Below, piece by piece: positions 33,771 to 46,400 of a DNA stretch of 64,000 nt. Numbering within the stretch: the stretch's first letter is position 1; every line of letters starts with the position of its first letter. The position numbers and the translations under genes were made by a program. The DNA comes from Penicillus capitatus (Eukaryota; Chlorophyta): contig OZ287704.1 in the NCBI GenBank assembly GCA_965649825.1, positions 186,001-250,000 on the forward strand. The letters run 5' to 3'. A model generated the notes under the pieces. That model was not told the DNA's origin. It was given only the letters and a program-made list of their open reading frames with translations, and did no database searches.

Positions 33771-35280
33771 ATGCGGTTTGGGATGCAGAGCGTGCCATTC
33801 ACGATGTTGACGGAGATTCGGTCTTCGATGCATAAAATAAAGAGCCTTTTTCAACGGACATCTGCTCAAAACGAAAACATGAGCGGGGAGCAGTGTGCTC
33901 TGCAGAGATGGTCCCTGGGATACTGTTCCGCGCTGTCTAAAAAACTTCAGTCTCGACGGGCGCTTTCTAGTAGTTTGTCGCCGAATCCCGTCCGTCCGCC
34001 GTTGCAGCAGACCGCGGCACCTATGAAGCCCGCGCAGCTGCCACTGAGGTAAGATGGGATGACGCTGGCATGGATGAGAGATGACTGCTGTGCTCTATCT
34101 AGAGCCTGTGTTGGGCGCCGGGTGAGTGAAATCTTTGGCGACGTCTTTGCTTCGCTTGATTTTTCCGATTCGCCGACGACGCCTTTTGGCATCAAGGCTT
34201 TCAAGGAATCTTCTTCGCGACCCCTTGCTGAACACAAGAATGATGGCCCCGCAGATCAGTATGTCGTTGAGCCTATATCAGCTGTGGAGGAGACAGAGGT
34301 GCTCAATCTCATAAGACAAGCAAATGAGGGCCTTGCAATTGCTCCTCCAAAACTGTGCAGTCTGGGAACGGGGGGCGTTTACTTTCTAACAACTAGTACT
34401 GGAGCGAATGTGGCTGTTTTCAAACCGACCGACGAAGAACCAAGGGGAATCAATAATCCAAAAGGGTATCAACGAAATGGACAGAGTGGTGACAACAGTC
34501 TTCGTGACGGCATTCGTTCGGGGGAGGGTGCCATGCGCGAGCGTGCTGCTTTCCTATTGGATCATCATTCTATCTCTGGCGTTCCGCCAACGACTATGGT
34601 GACATTGAGCTCGAAGGCAGATGCAGAATTTGAGAAAACGGGCAGTCTTCAGCAGTATATCCCCTTCGACTACGATGCCGAAGAATGCGGCACTGGGCTG
34701 TTCTCTGTTGAAGAAGTCCACAAGATCTGCCTGGCCGACCTGAGATACGTCAACACAGACAGGAATGGCCAGAACTTGCTCGTGACTCGGCGGAAAGACG
34801 GCGGGACGACATTGACACCAATCGACCACGGCTACTGTTTTCCTGACGCTCTACAAGAGCTTTACTTCGAATGGATGTACTGGCCACAGGCCAAACAGCC
34901 ATTCAGTCCTTCTCTCCTCAAGTATGTCTGTCCTCCAACACCACGAGGCAACAACGATCGCTGTGTGTATTAGATTTATAGAGGAGCTAGACCCGGAGGC
35001 AGATTTGGAGTTGCTCCGTCAACACGATATTGTATTCCGGCGAGAGTGCAATCAGGTCTTCCTCTTTGTCAATTATTGTCTAAAGTGGGCAGTCCAAAAC
35101 TCCTGCTGTACCCCCTGGGGGATCGCTTCTATGCTGTCGACTTCAAGAGACAGTGCTTTAGAACGTAGTTTTAACCTAGCCAATGAGCTCAGCCACGGCG
35201 TCATGTCGGAGCCTCAGGTCTACAAGGCACTCGATCATTACGCCGACGATATATTATCATTTCTCGCAGAGTCAAAATAG
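33771..35280 (+). CDS. PI4K-gamma-like kinase (PI3/PI4-kinase fold)
   Basis: Related to plant type II PI4K-gamma proteins, several of which act as protein kinases with ubiquitin-like domains. After a low-complexity N-terminus the kinase begins with GTGGVYFLTTSTGANVAVFK near 34370 (glycine loop and ATP-binding Lys), DEEPRGINNPKGY, GEGAMRERAAFLLDHH, SVEEVHKICLADLRY, the catalytic loop NTDRNGQNLL near 34760 and the metal-binding TPIDHGYCFP near 34820, then FEWMYWPQAKQPFS. A GT-AG intron (about 34922-34969) joins this to FIEELDPEADLELLRQHD and the C-terminus at 35280. An earlier intron starts about 34050. No ubiquitin-like domain is visible N-terminally. The first Met is at 33771; a later start cannot be excluded. 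Domain assignment is secure, the lipid versus protein substrate is not. Confidence 0.85.
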
Positions 35281-36353
35281 AAACCTTGTTTGTCCCTTGC
35301 CGTTCACAACATTTGGACGATTGTGACTCCTGTTGTGCTCTTTTCAGTGTTTCCTGAAACAATGTTTCATAATGTATCCGTTTTCTTGCCAATTCTGTGG
35401 GGGTCATTGACACCTGAACCCCGTTATAGAAGTTAGCTGACTGGCAGCCACTAGTTTCTGACCATACCTCATTTTTGCGGTCACTGCCTTGAAAATGAAA
35501 CTTCATTGAAACTGTCAAGTACAAAGAGGACTCAATAGCTGCTTGCTTGTACTTATGGAAGTGGCATGATGCTCATTTGGTTTCTTTGATTCGTATGAAT
35601 TCGCACAAGCTGTTCTCTGGAGTTTAGCTGTCTCGCTTTGCGTCGGAGACGAAATAAAAAACGAGACGAGAGACATCAGTTCTTCAGCTTTTAAAGAGTT
35701 CATCTTGTAAACTGCTGCGTAAGAATCGAAGACCAACCCAACGGGCGGTCAAACGGCGAGTGGCTGGACGAAGAAGTGGCTGGGTGGTTGGCTGGCGCAT
35801 GAATGGATGGATGGTTGTTCGGTCCGATGGATTCACAAGTCTTGCACGCAGACAGCTGTCACATCAACACCGACACCGCCAGTTACGTTTGGCAGCGCCA
35901 ATTCGTGACCAAGTGTGTATCACAATCCGTCATCTTTAAGCTCCATTTGACTGCTATGTAACAACTAGATCGCACTTCATCCGTCTGCCGCTTTTTTGAT
36001 GATACCATCTGACGCGTGATCGGTTTTATTTTCAGTCAGACACGCGCACGACTTAAGTTATCGTAAGGCTTAGTAGACAAACAGTTAGTTAGACACTCCT
36101 ATTGCTTTTTCGTGACCGTACTCTGTCAGTTGCTTCCAATGAATGATAGGAGTACCACGTCCTTTCCGCATGTGTGTTAGTTACACCTTGTTTATTCGTT
36201 AGCCCACCTCACGCATAATCAACAATAAAATATCACGCCCTTGCCCAGAAGGGAGAAACTCAGTATAGCAGAAAATACAGCAACGACTTTTGAGGGATAA
36301 AGAGAGTGACATTCTGTTCATACTTTTGAATTCAAAGGCCCCATGAGATGTAA
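35281..36353. other. Intergenic interval between convergent genes
   Basis: About 1.1 kb between the 3' ends of the PI4K-like gene and the GTPBP gene. No supported coding region. It contains a short low-complexity patch of TGGC/ATGG repeats near 35755-35815, otherwise nothing notable. Confidence 0.55.
35755..35815. repeat. Low-complexity GTGGCTGG / ATGGATGG patch
   Basis: Imperfect short repeats (GTGGCTGG, GGTTGGCTGG, then ATGGATGGATGG) over about 60 bp in noncoding DNA. Probably a decayed microsatellite. Confidence 0.6.
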
Positions 36354-38410
36354 TCATTTCGATAACGATGCAACAATGAATGTCTCGGGTTGCTGTATAA
36401 CGGGACCGGTCGGATTGGTGGCAATCACAATCCCTATGCCTTTCGTTCGCCCTTCCCTGAAAACGAACCGAGTGCCTTGGACTAAGTACTCTGGACGTTG
36501 TAAGAATCTGAAGCGCACGATGGCTCGATCGCCAGACCGCAATCGTTCCTTGTCCATCGCCACGACCCGAGCCGATTGTTTCACAATCTCGCAATGAATG
36601 ACAGCCTGGTAACGGGGTTGAATCGTGGTGGAATGTGTGAGAATGGCAATGTCGGCATCAAATTCCCATGTCGCGAGCGGCTTCAAATGTGGATCCAACA
36701 GGACCATTCCCTTGCGCACTTGATTTCTTTTCACTTTCTTCAAAGCCAGCGACGCCGTTTGGCCAGCAACCACCTAGAAAGCATCACACATTCTCATTGC
36801 TTCCCAAAAAGTGTGAGATCGATCTGTCAGAGCACAGAAGTCATCAGCCTCAATTTCAGGCTCATTATCTCGTTTTGCATCATTCAGATAGAAAGCAAAA
36901 AATGCGTCGCGGGATTCTGCCTACCTCACTGATGAGTAGTCTCTTGTAGTGTATTCCTTTGACAGCTGTAGGTTTGAATCCAGCATCGGTCATGTCAGGT
37001 CCCAGCAACAAACTGGAGTTGTTGCGTATGACGCCACTCTTGACCGTTCCGGCCACCACCGTTCCCACTCCCGGTACCACGAATGTCTCATCGATGACAA
37101 ACTGAGCAGGCTGGGTCCATTTCTCAGACCAGGACGTACGTTGCGGCAGCAGCATAAAAAACAATCGTACCAAATCCAATCCTTCTCCTGTCACGGAGGA
37201 CGTCAAAAAAATTGGAGCCAAAGCATCGGCATGGATATTCCGTGCACACAGAAGCACATCTGCCCTGTTGCGCACGGTAATGGGCCTTTTCTTGACGCCA
37301 GGCTTCTTCAAGATTCCGCTCAGTGTCTGGATCGTATTGGCCAAAATGTGCTTGGGGCAGATATCTGTTTTGGTAATGACGAAGAAGGCAGGGATCTTCA
37401 GAGCCATAGCCACACCAAAATGCTCTTTGCACATGCCAATCACGCCAGCATTTGCTCCCACAATGACACAAGCGTAGTCTGGTAAGTGTCCTGTCAAACC
37501 GTAGGCAGTCGTCTTAAAATATTTCTCATGTCCTGCCAGATCCACCAGGGTCACCACCTTCGATGCTCGAGCGATATACTCAGAACAGTTCGTCGTCTTG
37601 AACAGAGGATCATTTAAGATGTTCATCCTACTGTCAATCTACGCACACATCTCTTCTCACACATCACTCTTTTGACAGGATGTGTTTTACGGCTAGATTG
37701 TGTTGTCCGATCGATGACGTTCGTCCAGTCGATTCCTCGTGTGTGTGACGGAAGACTTTGGATCGAGCGAAGCCGCGGCCGTCGTCCAAGACAGAACGTG
37801 TCAGAACACCGACCATTGTGGATTTCCCACTGTCCACATTTCCAATCATTGCCACACGTACCTCCAACGGCTGACGTTGACCTGGACGCAGACGGACGGT
37901 GCAACAGGCAACGTACAGCGACACAGGTCCCTTTCCATCGGACGTTTCCACGATCCTTTCGTGCAGAACTGTCACATCAGCATCGCATGCATCTAGATAC
38001 ATGTCCTGTCACAATGTGATCTTGGAGGGATTGACTGCCATTGTGTGACCTGCAGCGGCGGTGAGTTGGGATATGACGCTTTTGCGTTTTTCAGGGGTGT
38101 TCACGACGTGTCCCCACGAACTCGGACTACCAACCTCCATAAGCACCTCCCCGACCTCCGTCAGTTGTCGCTGCATCAGTCCGATGGCGCATTCCACGCG
38201 TGCCGCGAGTTGCTCCTCGGATGAGAGATCGTTCGAAGAGGTGGGTATGCGCTCGGCGTCGTGTGAACTCAAATTCGCGAAACGGTCGAGTGTATCGAGC
38301 AACGCCGTGGCAGGACTGTTTTCTTGCAAATTCGTCAAACCTTCCACCCACCCCATTCGCTGATTGGCAGCCTGGCTCAAGTGATGCGGTGTCTTCTTGT
38401 GTCCGGACAT
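36354..38410 (-). CDS. GTPBP1/GTPBP2-family translational GTPase
   Basis: EF-Tu-like GTPase of the GTPBP1/2 group, which in animals rescues stalled ribosomes and affects mRNA decay by the exosome. Starts at 38410. The G domain shows G1 GNVDSGKST near 37840, the family marker [11 protein letters not shown], switch region [12 protein letters not shown]3 [12 protein letters not shown] near 37530 and G4 ITKTD near 37375. Domains 2 and 3 follow, with the last exon ending at 36354. Introns: one at about 37629-37677 (49 nt, carrying the AAAAGAGTGA motif), one near 37950-38010, and a longer one of about 160 nt at 36775-36935, unusual for this window. Length after splicing is about 600 residues, as expected. 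It lies 100 bp downstream of SART3 on the same strand. Confidence 0.9.
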
Positions 38411-38510
38411 CGTTTCAAACGCGAATCTTCAAAACCTCAAGCCCGCCCCGTACGAATCAAATGTGATGCGACTGCTGCTATACTGCAATTAACCGGAAAC
38501 GAGTGAGAAG

Positions 38511-40706
38511 CTATTCCAGCATTTTACGAAAGTCATCGTTTGTCAGAGACTCGCCGCCCTCTTTGGGGGGAAGTGCACCTCGACCACGTCCTCGGCTTCG
38601 ACCCCGCCCCCTCGTGCGCTGCTCTCTGGGATGCGGAACGCCTCGGTGCAGACGGGTGGGACAGGAGATCTGGACCAGAATCTTCTTTCCATTCAGTAAT
38701 GTATGGCTCTTCTCCAATCCCGCCTGCATCCCGGCCTCGTCTGCGAAGACGATATAGGCATGACCTCGACTATCCCCGTTGAAGAATCGCATGTGCCGCA
38801 GGGCAGTGATTTCGCCACAGTCTTGGAAGATTTCGCGCAGCTGACTATCTTCCGTCCCAAGGGCAATGCGTGAGACGTACAATGTGTTTTTGTCGTCGTA
38901 GAACTCGCGATGGCCTTCTTTCTTTTGCCCATCGTCATCGACTTGGACTTTTTTTCTTGCGTGTTCATCCTTGTGCACTTTGGCTTGGAATCGACGGAGT
39001 TGCGTGACATCGGATGTCGTCAGCTTCGTCGCCTTCTTGGCTTTCTTCTGAGCAGCCGAAGCCAAGGATGGATGCTGCTGTGCTGCAACGGAAGCTGTGT
39101 AATCTTGAAGGAAAGTCTGCGTCGATTGGACAGCATTGGCATACTGCCGAGGTGTGCCTGTCATTCCTAGCATCAAAAGAGTGACCGCACTGTCACCACT
39201 CATTATCTGAACCGTACCTTCATGTCGAAGCCACTCGAGCACCAGTGCATATCTCGCTGCCGAATCGGTGATCGCATGGAAGGCACGACTGTAGAGCTTG
39301 CGTGCCGGTCCGTGGTGTTTTTCGCTGACCTCCATGCGAATGTAGTACATCCACGTCTCTGCTGCCGATGCGACTTGAGGATCCTGCAGAAGATCTTCCC
39401 AAACGGATCGCGCTTGATCGATGTCGTTTGCGATGGAGATGAGACATTCCGTCCAGTATCGCCCAATTCGATGCTGTCGGTCCAGATACTTGGGAAAGTA
39501 GCTCTTCATCAAGGAACTGGCAAATGCAAAGGCGTCAACCAATGGGGTGAAAGAAACCTCCTCGTCTGATGCTTTCTTTCGCCTCCAGTAATCACAGCGG
39601 AGGAAATCGAGCCATGCCAAGAGCACCACCATGTAATCCTCTTCCGTCTGAAGCCCAGCCTGCAATGCCCCTTCATAGATCTTCTGCGTTTCGGGTGCCG
39701 CTTTCTCATACAATGCGGCTGCACGAATGCGTCTTTCCCACAGTGAACCCAACCACGGGCAGTTTCGAGTCGCTCTTGTGTAGAGATCCTGTATCTTCGC
39801 ATGGCACTTGGTCTTCTTCTCGATGTAGCTGCCGTACTGCAACCAAAGAGAATGGGTCACCGGAAAATCGGCAATTGCTCTTTCGTAGATACACTCCACT
39901 TGGCGCACAGATCCGTGGCGTTCTTCCATCGCGCTGTAGGACACGTAGGCTGCCAGCTTCTCTGTCACTTCTTCGACCGATAGCGCCTTCTCACATTTCT
40001 GTCGTGCATCAATAGCTTCGGCGGCACTTTTCATGAGAGACTGCACGTGTGGAGGGGGTTCTGTTGTCATACTTCCCATCTCGTGCTCCCACTGACGATA
40101 CGAGTCCAGAACGGTCTCTGCGTGAAGCAGAGGTATCTGCAAAGCGTCGAAGTATAACTGTCGGATTCTCTCGACCTGATCTTCTCTCTCTTCTGTCGGC
40201 AGAAGCGCCAGAATCTTTCTCTCGCCGTTCACAATCTCCATCCAGATTTCATGGCCTTGCGAAAAATGCACGCCGGCGATCTCTAATGCCTCGGCCGATA
40301 CCCGTCGCCATTTTTCCAGCCTCTCTGCAGATGCATCGAGCAAAGCGGGATCTCTTGTTAACTGCAATCGTCGTTTCCATAAAGTCATTGAAAGATAGTC
40401 CCGGACAGCAAGATTCAGAAGCTCCTCCTGTGTTTCCTCTTCGGTTTCGTCTTCGAGCCACTCCAACCAGAGCTTCTCGGAAAGAGGAAAGCGCTGCTGG
40501 AACTCCCTTCGGGCCCGGCGGAGCTTCTCTTTGAGACCTGCGCCACGGAGAACGGCAATGTAATGTATGTGTGTATCGTAGAGGTGGGGATTCTGTTTGA
40601 GTTCTTTCTCGCAGTCCATAAGTGACTGGACATCTCCTTCGGCAACGCCGTCGAGCAAATCCATCCCTGCCGACGAGCTGTCGCTATCCGAAGCCTCGTG
40701 CGACAT
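38511..40706 (-). CDS. SART3: SART3-like U4/U6 snRNP recycling factor
   Basis: A 731-codon frame starting at 40706. The first 500 residues consist of HAT (half-a-TPR) repeats with the typical W..W/Y spacing (for example SEKLWLEWLEDE, HSLWLQYGSYIEK, RYWTECLISIANDI). A Lys-rich linker follows, then one RRM (NTLYVSRIALG as RNP2, GHAYIVFADE as RNP1), an RGG-like GRGRSRGRGRG tract and the C-terminal LTNDDFRKMLE, which matches the LSm-interaction motif of Prp24/SART3. Human SART3 has two RRMs; only one is visible here. Inference: reannealing of U4 and U6 snRNA through LSm2-8. A possible in-frame 51-nt intron with GT-AG ends lies at about 39168-39218; removing it keeps the frame. Confidence 0.9.
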   Translation of the reverse strand: MSHEASDSDSSSAGMDLLDGVAEGDVQSLMDCEKELKQNPHLYDTHIHYIAVLRGAGLKEKLRRARREFQQRFPLSEKLWLEWLEDETEEETQEELLNLAVRDYLSMTLWKRRLQLTRDPALLDASAERLEKWRRVSAEALEIAGVHFSQGHEIWMEIVNGERKILALLPTEEREDQVERIRQLYFDALQIPLLHAETVLDSYRQWEHEMGSMTTEPPPHVQSLMKSAAEAIDARQKCEKALSVEEVTEKLAAYVSYSAMEERHGSVRQVECIYERAIADFPVTHSLWLQYGSYIEKKTKCHAKIQDLYTRATRNCPWLGSLWERRIRAAALYEKAAPETQKIYEGALQAGLQTEEDYMVVLLAWLDFLRCDYWRRKKASDEEVSFTPLVDAFAFASSLMKSYFPKYLDRQHRIGRYWTECLISIANDIDQARSVWEDLLQDPQVASAAETWMYYIRMEVSEKHHGPARKLYSRAFHAITDSAARYALVLEWLRHEGTVQIMSGDSAVTLLMLGMTGTPRQYANAVQSTQTFLQDYTASVAAQQHPSLASAAQKKAKKATKLTTSDVTQLRRFQAKVHKDEHARKKVQVDDDGQKKEGHREFYDDKNTLYVSRIALGTEDSQLREIFQDCGEITALRHMRFFNGDSRGHAYIVFADEAGMQAGLEKSHTLLNGKKILVQISCPTRLHRGVPHPREQRTRGRGRSRGRGRGALPPKEGGESLTNDDFRKMLE

Positions 40707-42172
40707 CTAAAACCAACGCTCTCCGAGACACATCACGACGTTGTTCATTCGATACCTTCGGTCGCTTCGATCCGCGTTCAGACATCTCGTCGCTCATTTT
40801 CGAAACGCAAGAGATGGAGGTCATCGTGTCGACAGTGCTGAAGGTCATCTTGGGTCGAAGGATACAGGCATGGCATAAGCAAACGTAGAATGCTGTTTCC
40901 CGACGGACAGAGTTGCTCCCCCTTCCTCGCTGGATCGTAATCTCTCACTCTGGACGGTGCTTGGATGCAAGACCAGCGACGGATATTGTACTGCAGATGT
41001 ACCTGTTTAGGATTCATCCATCCATCTGTCAAATCCTTCGCGTTCACAGATCAATGGAGCTTACATTCGTAACGCTTTGTGTGAGAGGTGTTAAGCGACG
41101 GATTCGTTTTCATGCGAATCTATCGATTATACGTTTTTGCTGCCTGTCCGTTGCCTCCTGTATTGTTCCGTTAGCAACGGTGACTATTTATGGCTTCGAT
41201 TTTGATTGGCGTTTTTGAGGTTGGCGGTTCTTTCTTGACAGTACTGTACCCATGCCTTTTCAGTCCTTGTTCTCAGAATCGGTGTCTGTATACGCATTGA
41301 ATGCCATTATGCACTGCCCGATGGTATTGACAAGGTGATAGAGAGCTAACTGGATGCGCGGAGGACTATGTTGTCACAAGAGCAAAGTCAAACTTCACTT
41401 CTATAAACGTACGGCGTTTGTGCATTGCCTGTGAACAGTTTTCAACTGACTCAGGGGTAAGTAACACCCTTCAAGACACATTTTCGATCCTTTTCCCTTC
41501 GCCCTCAAAGGAAGCAAAGTCTATATAGAATCGGTGACTTCAATTCACATGCATCATCGGCCAAAAATGCCACAGGTATGTATAGCTACTGCGACGGGAC
41601 ACCACGATCGATACCACGTGGGAGGTGGGCACAACAACTCACTGCATCAAGGAATGCAATCCATTGAAGAAAAGATCGGTTCGGATCATCTGTATGGAAT
41701 GCAGGTCCGTCACAGTCGAAAGGAGAAAGAATCGGAGTCGAGATGCACATCTGAAATGCCTTCAGACAAGGCGCTGCTTCTGTTAAACATCATCACGAAC
41801 CTTCCAGACCACTCACTCCATTTCTCTCTCGCATGGCAAAAGTCCAGCATTCATCCGCCTGTTGTGTTTGTTCTTCCTCCAAGTTTACTGGCATCAGTGA
41901 TAGATGAGTGCGACGGAATCAACGAACCGATCACAAACATGCTCACCGTCTTCACAGTGTCCCTGTAGAATGCTGTTCTACGATGGGCTACTGATATGTA
42001 CGATCATCGATCGATCAAACGATGGCGCGTTTGTATTGCATTCAAATGTACTGGATAGTACATGCGCGATGTGGCAGATCTCGCTCTTTTCTGACCAGCA
42101 TCCTCTCCGTATACACGGACGCTTAAACGACGACTTCTTTTATTCGATAATGTGTCATTCAGCGACGCTTCG
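40707..42172. other. Intergenic interval upstream of the FSH1-like gene
   Basis: About 1.5 kb between divergent genes. A 144-codon plus-strand frame at 41534-41968 has His-rich, irregular composition and no domain, so I do not call it. No repeat or RNA gene seen. Confidence 0.5.
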
Positions 42173-43014
42173 ATGTCGAAGCTAAAGATTCTCTGTTTGC
42201 ATGGTTATTTACAGAACGCGGAGGTGCGTTGCGTTTGCACTCCACGACCTTCGCAACTCTCTCGATACGTGACAGATTTTCCGTGCTCGGATGGGGTCGT
42301 GGAGGAAGGGTCTCAAGTCCAAAGCCGACTTTATCTACATCGAAGCCCCTCATCTCGTAAGATACGCATGCCTTTGCCAAAGCATAGCCTTTCCTGCTGT
42401 CACAGATGCTGAATGTTGACGATGCCGTTGCCGCAGAGGTTGGCGGCCGACCCAATGGCCGATCGTGGTGGAAGTGGGAGGACGTGCAGGACACCATTCG
42501 GCCATCCAAGTCTAAGAAGTACACAGAATGGCAATCGTCCCTGTCTCTCATCGCCGAGGCACTCGAAGAGCACGCGCCCATTGATGGAATCCTCGGTTTC
42601 TCCCAAGGAGCGACGATTTTGGCCGTGTTCCTGGCTCAGTGGAACAGAGGCGATATCGTCTGCCAATACCTACCGAACTTTGCCATCCTCGTCGGCGGAT
42701 TCATGCCGCGCGATGTCTCGATAGCGCAGTACATTATCCAAGGTCGGCCTTCGCCTTGTTCTCTACATATCTACGGTCAGAACGACGATCTCGTATGTCA
42801 CACTTAATAACACCCTCTGCGGAGCACAACGATATCCCGTGCCACACAGGTGGATGCCTCGCGCAGTCGAGAGCTCATGGAGCAGTTCAGTAATGACCTG
42901 TGCGTTTGTTATGAGCATCGTGGGGCCCATATGATGCCGACATGCAGTGGAGAGACGCGGACCACGGTGATCGCATTTCTCGACCAGATACAAGCTAAAA
43001 CGGAAAATCGCTGA
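42173..43014 (+). CDS. FSH1/OVCA2-type serine hydrolase
   Basis: Small alpha/beta hydrolase of the FSH family. Four exons: 42173-42228 encodes MSKLKILCLHGYLQNAE with the oxyanion-loop LHG; after a GT-AG intron the next exon gives IFRARMGSWRKGLKSKADF and IYIEAPHL; then 42410-42792 holds WWKWEDV, the nucleophile elbow GFSQGA near 42600 and YGQNDDL with the acid; the last exon (from 42850) has GAHMMPTC with the catalytic His and the stop at 43012-43014. All three catalytic residues are present. The family's substrate is usually unknown short-chain esters. Introns are canonical, for example starting GTAAGATACG near 42358 and GTATGTCACA near 42793. The call is secure at family level. Confidence 0.9.
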
Positions 43015-43418
43015 TCTTCTTTCCGTTGACGTTTTGCCCAGACACCTGTTTGCGCTTTACGTCATTCGGCGTCCTGCCAGTGTATCAACTGAATTCGACA
43101 GGACAGACGACGCGTCACTAACCGACAGGCACATTGGCAAAGCACTTTTCGCCATCGTATCGATTTCCGCAGCACGTAGGTTTCAGATTTCCGTTTTCTG
43201 GTTCCGCACTAGTCGTTGCTGTGTCTACGTCTTTTCTGGTCTCTTTTCCTTCCCGCATTATTGGTCGCCTTTATACGTAGCATCCGTCACTCGTCCGCTC
43301 AACAAAGGTTCAACCAACAAGAAAGCATCTCGCCGCCATGCCGTAAGCTTTGTCCTTGAATGGCTGTTCGAGACCGGCTGTCTTTCATTGAAGCGAAGCG
43401 AAGCAAAAAGGTGGTGAA

Positions 43419-46400
43419 ATGGTGAGTACTCGTGGTAAAAGGTCGGCACGCAATTCAACGTCCTCGAAGGTCATCCAGATACGCATCCTCGATGCAGACG
43501 GGATGACGAGATGCGTGCATGTATAGGGAAATGCGAGAAGTGAGGTCGAGGCACGTAGAGATGCTGCCAAAGCGTATGGATTGCTGGCGAGTCAACGCAA
43601 TCGATTGGCTCAGGTTCGGAAGTCGAAAAAGAATCCGCAGCGTTCGAAATCCATGTCTGCACTCCGTGAAAAAAGCTACTCTCCAAAAGTGTGAGCTTTG
43701 TTATCGACTGTCTCGTTTCTCACACGTTATAGCAGATGAAACTAAGATCGGACATCCCGAGAGTCGCAAAGGATTGTCACGACCATTCGGACAATGCAAC
43801 ACGCGTTCAGGTCGTTGGTCACACTTTTCGCCGAGAAGAGACTGTGTGATCAAGCATTGCAGGCATGGCTTTGCGAAACGCCCATGATGTCCATGAAATT
43901 GGGCCCTTTTGACGAAAGTTGTCAAGCCGCCGAGTCGAAAATCCACACCGTTCATGATATCGCAACCCAAACCGCACAAAGTTCATTTCCGTCGCGGGCA
44001 CAAAGTTCATTTCAATCGCCTGCTGTTGGCACGGCAGATGTCGAATGCCAGACGAGCTTCTCAGATCCGTCTGTAAGGAGAACGCCTGTTATGCGAGCCT
44101 GCCTCGGGATGACGTCTTTGCCGTGTAGCCGTCCTCTGAAGAAGGCGTCAGCCAACTGCAAGCGAAAGACGCGACGGAAATTTGTAAACTCACTCCTCCA
44201 TATGATCAGACATCCTCTTGCACGATTGAAGAAAACGATCGAGAAAAACCCGAAGAGTACGAGATCCTGGCAAGCATTCAAGTGAGCACACACCTGAATC
44301 ATCATGATGGCTGGCAGCTACGGCCGCCATCGTGATCCATATCGTTTTTATTGTCTTCTTTTCTCCGTCGTTTCTTTCCATTTACGGGAAAGTGGGAGGA
44401 GTCTGTTCAACAGGCGCTGAAAGAAATGAAGAAGGCTCTGATGGCAGAGAAACACGTTATTGAATTGAAGATTGAAGAGCTAAAACTTCGTCAGGAAGTT
44501 CGTGCCTTGAAAAGAGATGTCAAAAAATCGCGTGAAGAACTCAGGTCCCTCGTGTCGCTCGAAAAAGAAGAGCAACAGGAAGAACACAACCACCGTGTGA
44601 AATCCCCCTCGACAGATGAACAGCCTTCATCCCGTCGTCATCCCATTCGTGCCTATGATAGATCGTTCAGTACTGGAGACTTGGATAACGTTCAGGACAC
44701 TTCCGCGGACCTCAAAGGTAACATCGCGTCGCCAATCCCTGTTCTCATTGCTGTTTGTTATCCGGTGCAGAAACGGACCGCGATTCCCCGCATGTCGCAT
44801 TGGAGACGGGCACCGACACTGTCCTTGAGGACGGGAGTGTTCTTTACTCAGAAAATAACAGCCACTCTTACTCTGACAGAAACTTAGCAATAGAAGGCGG
44901 TTGCGATGTCGGCAATTGGATAGAGCCATCGCATTTGGCCCCTTATTCCGTCAACGAGGAGTGTGTGTCTGGGAGTGATTTGACAGAAATAAAGGAGTAC
45001 ATCTCCAGAAATTCAAACCTTAGAAGTGCCCCTGCCGTGCTGTTCGGAGCACTGCACGAAGATGACACGGAGTAAATACCTCTCGATCACTTTATATCAT
45101 CTAGTGTTGCTCATGTGTGCTGTATGTATGTAGATCATTCATAAAAGCATCCAGCTACGCCGGAGTCGAAATGCTCTCTGTCTGCGATGTGGAATCGGAA
45201 GACGTTATGTGCAAGTCCTTCAAAGGTGATTTCCGTTTCTCACTCTTTTTGACTTTTCTTTACTGTGACGGGCTTCTCACTCATCGAGTTTCGATCTCTT
45301 TTCACAAAAAAATATGTTCTTAGAAGCCATAGAAAGATTGGCCGGTGGTACTCTAGATGCCACGGAGGACGAACGGGATGAAACGAAGAACGATGTTAGC
45401 ACGAGCGAGAGCGATATCGTATCGATGAGTTACGATGACGAAGACGAATATATTGCCATGCTCGAAAGCATTCCTCTTGACAACATGTCAAATGCACAAG
45501 AAGAGGTGCCCCTCCATCATTGCACAGATCGGTGCTCTTGGCTGACGGTGTTTGTTGTTGTTGTTTAGAAAGACGAGGAGGAAGAGGAAGAGGTGGAAGA
45601 GAGAGATCCGTTCCTGGAATCCGACACCGTCATGCACGTCCAGGAACGAGAGACGACAGTCGAGACTGGCCACGTCCCTTTGCCTATTGTGCCGCTCTTT
45701 CCTGAAATGCTACAACAGGAAATGAGCGTTGTGGACAGCTCTGCCACCGTTGTGTTCTGCAGTCCACGAAACGGACGTGGCAGTCCGCGCTCGTCTCAAA
45801 GACAACTCTCGGAATCGGATCAGCAGATACGCCCGCCTCTCTCGCCAGAAAACGATGCCTCCCTGAGCGATGCTTCTCAGAATGCAAGACTGAGTCCCTC
45901 TGTGTCCGAAGCACTCATTACCGCCTCGAGCTGCTCATCTTGTTGGGTTCAATTCAGTCAAACAGATAGAGACTACATCGATTCACTCACTGCGAAGTTT
46001 CTTTTTGCATTCTGTGATCCACATCCTCCAGAAGTTCTTCGATCCACGGAACTTCCCATTCCACTTCGCGTCTTCACATCCATTCAGAGAGACTGTGCCA
46101 ATTCGTATGTGCAAGAAGCTTTTGACAGAGCCATTTTCGACACCGTTAACACACGCCTCGTTGAAATTTATGAATGTCTTGGGCGCTTGAAAGTGAGCAG
46201 CTTTGTCTGTTTCATCCCTCTTTGCCTTGCGAGACGACGCGTCTTGTGCTCTAGGCTGAAAATGCGTCCCCGGATCAACGACATGTATCGCAGTTACCTT
46301 CTTATGCTTGTCTTTTGGAAAGTGTTCAGAAATGCGTTTTCTACTCGACAGACTGCGATGCCGATCCTTTGGCATCGCATTCCGGTAAAGAACACATCAT

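Noticed and set aside
41534-41968. A 144-codon plus-strand open frame upstream of the FSH1-like gene
   Set aside because: No domain, irregular composition, and no sign of exons joining to it.
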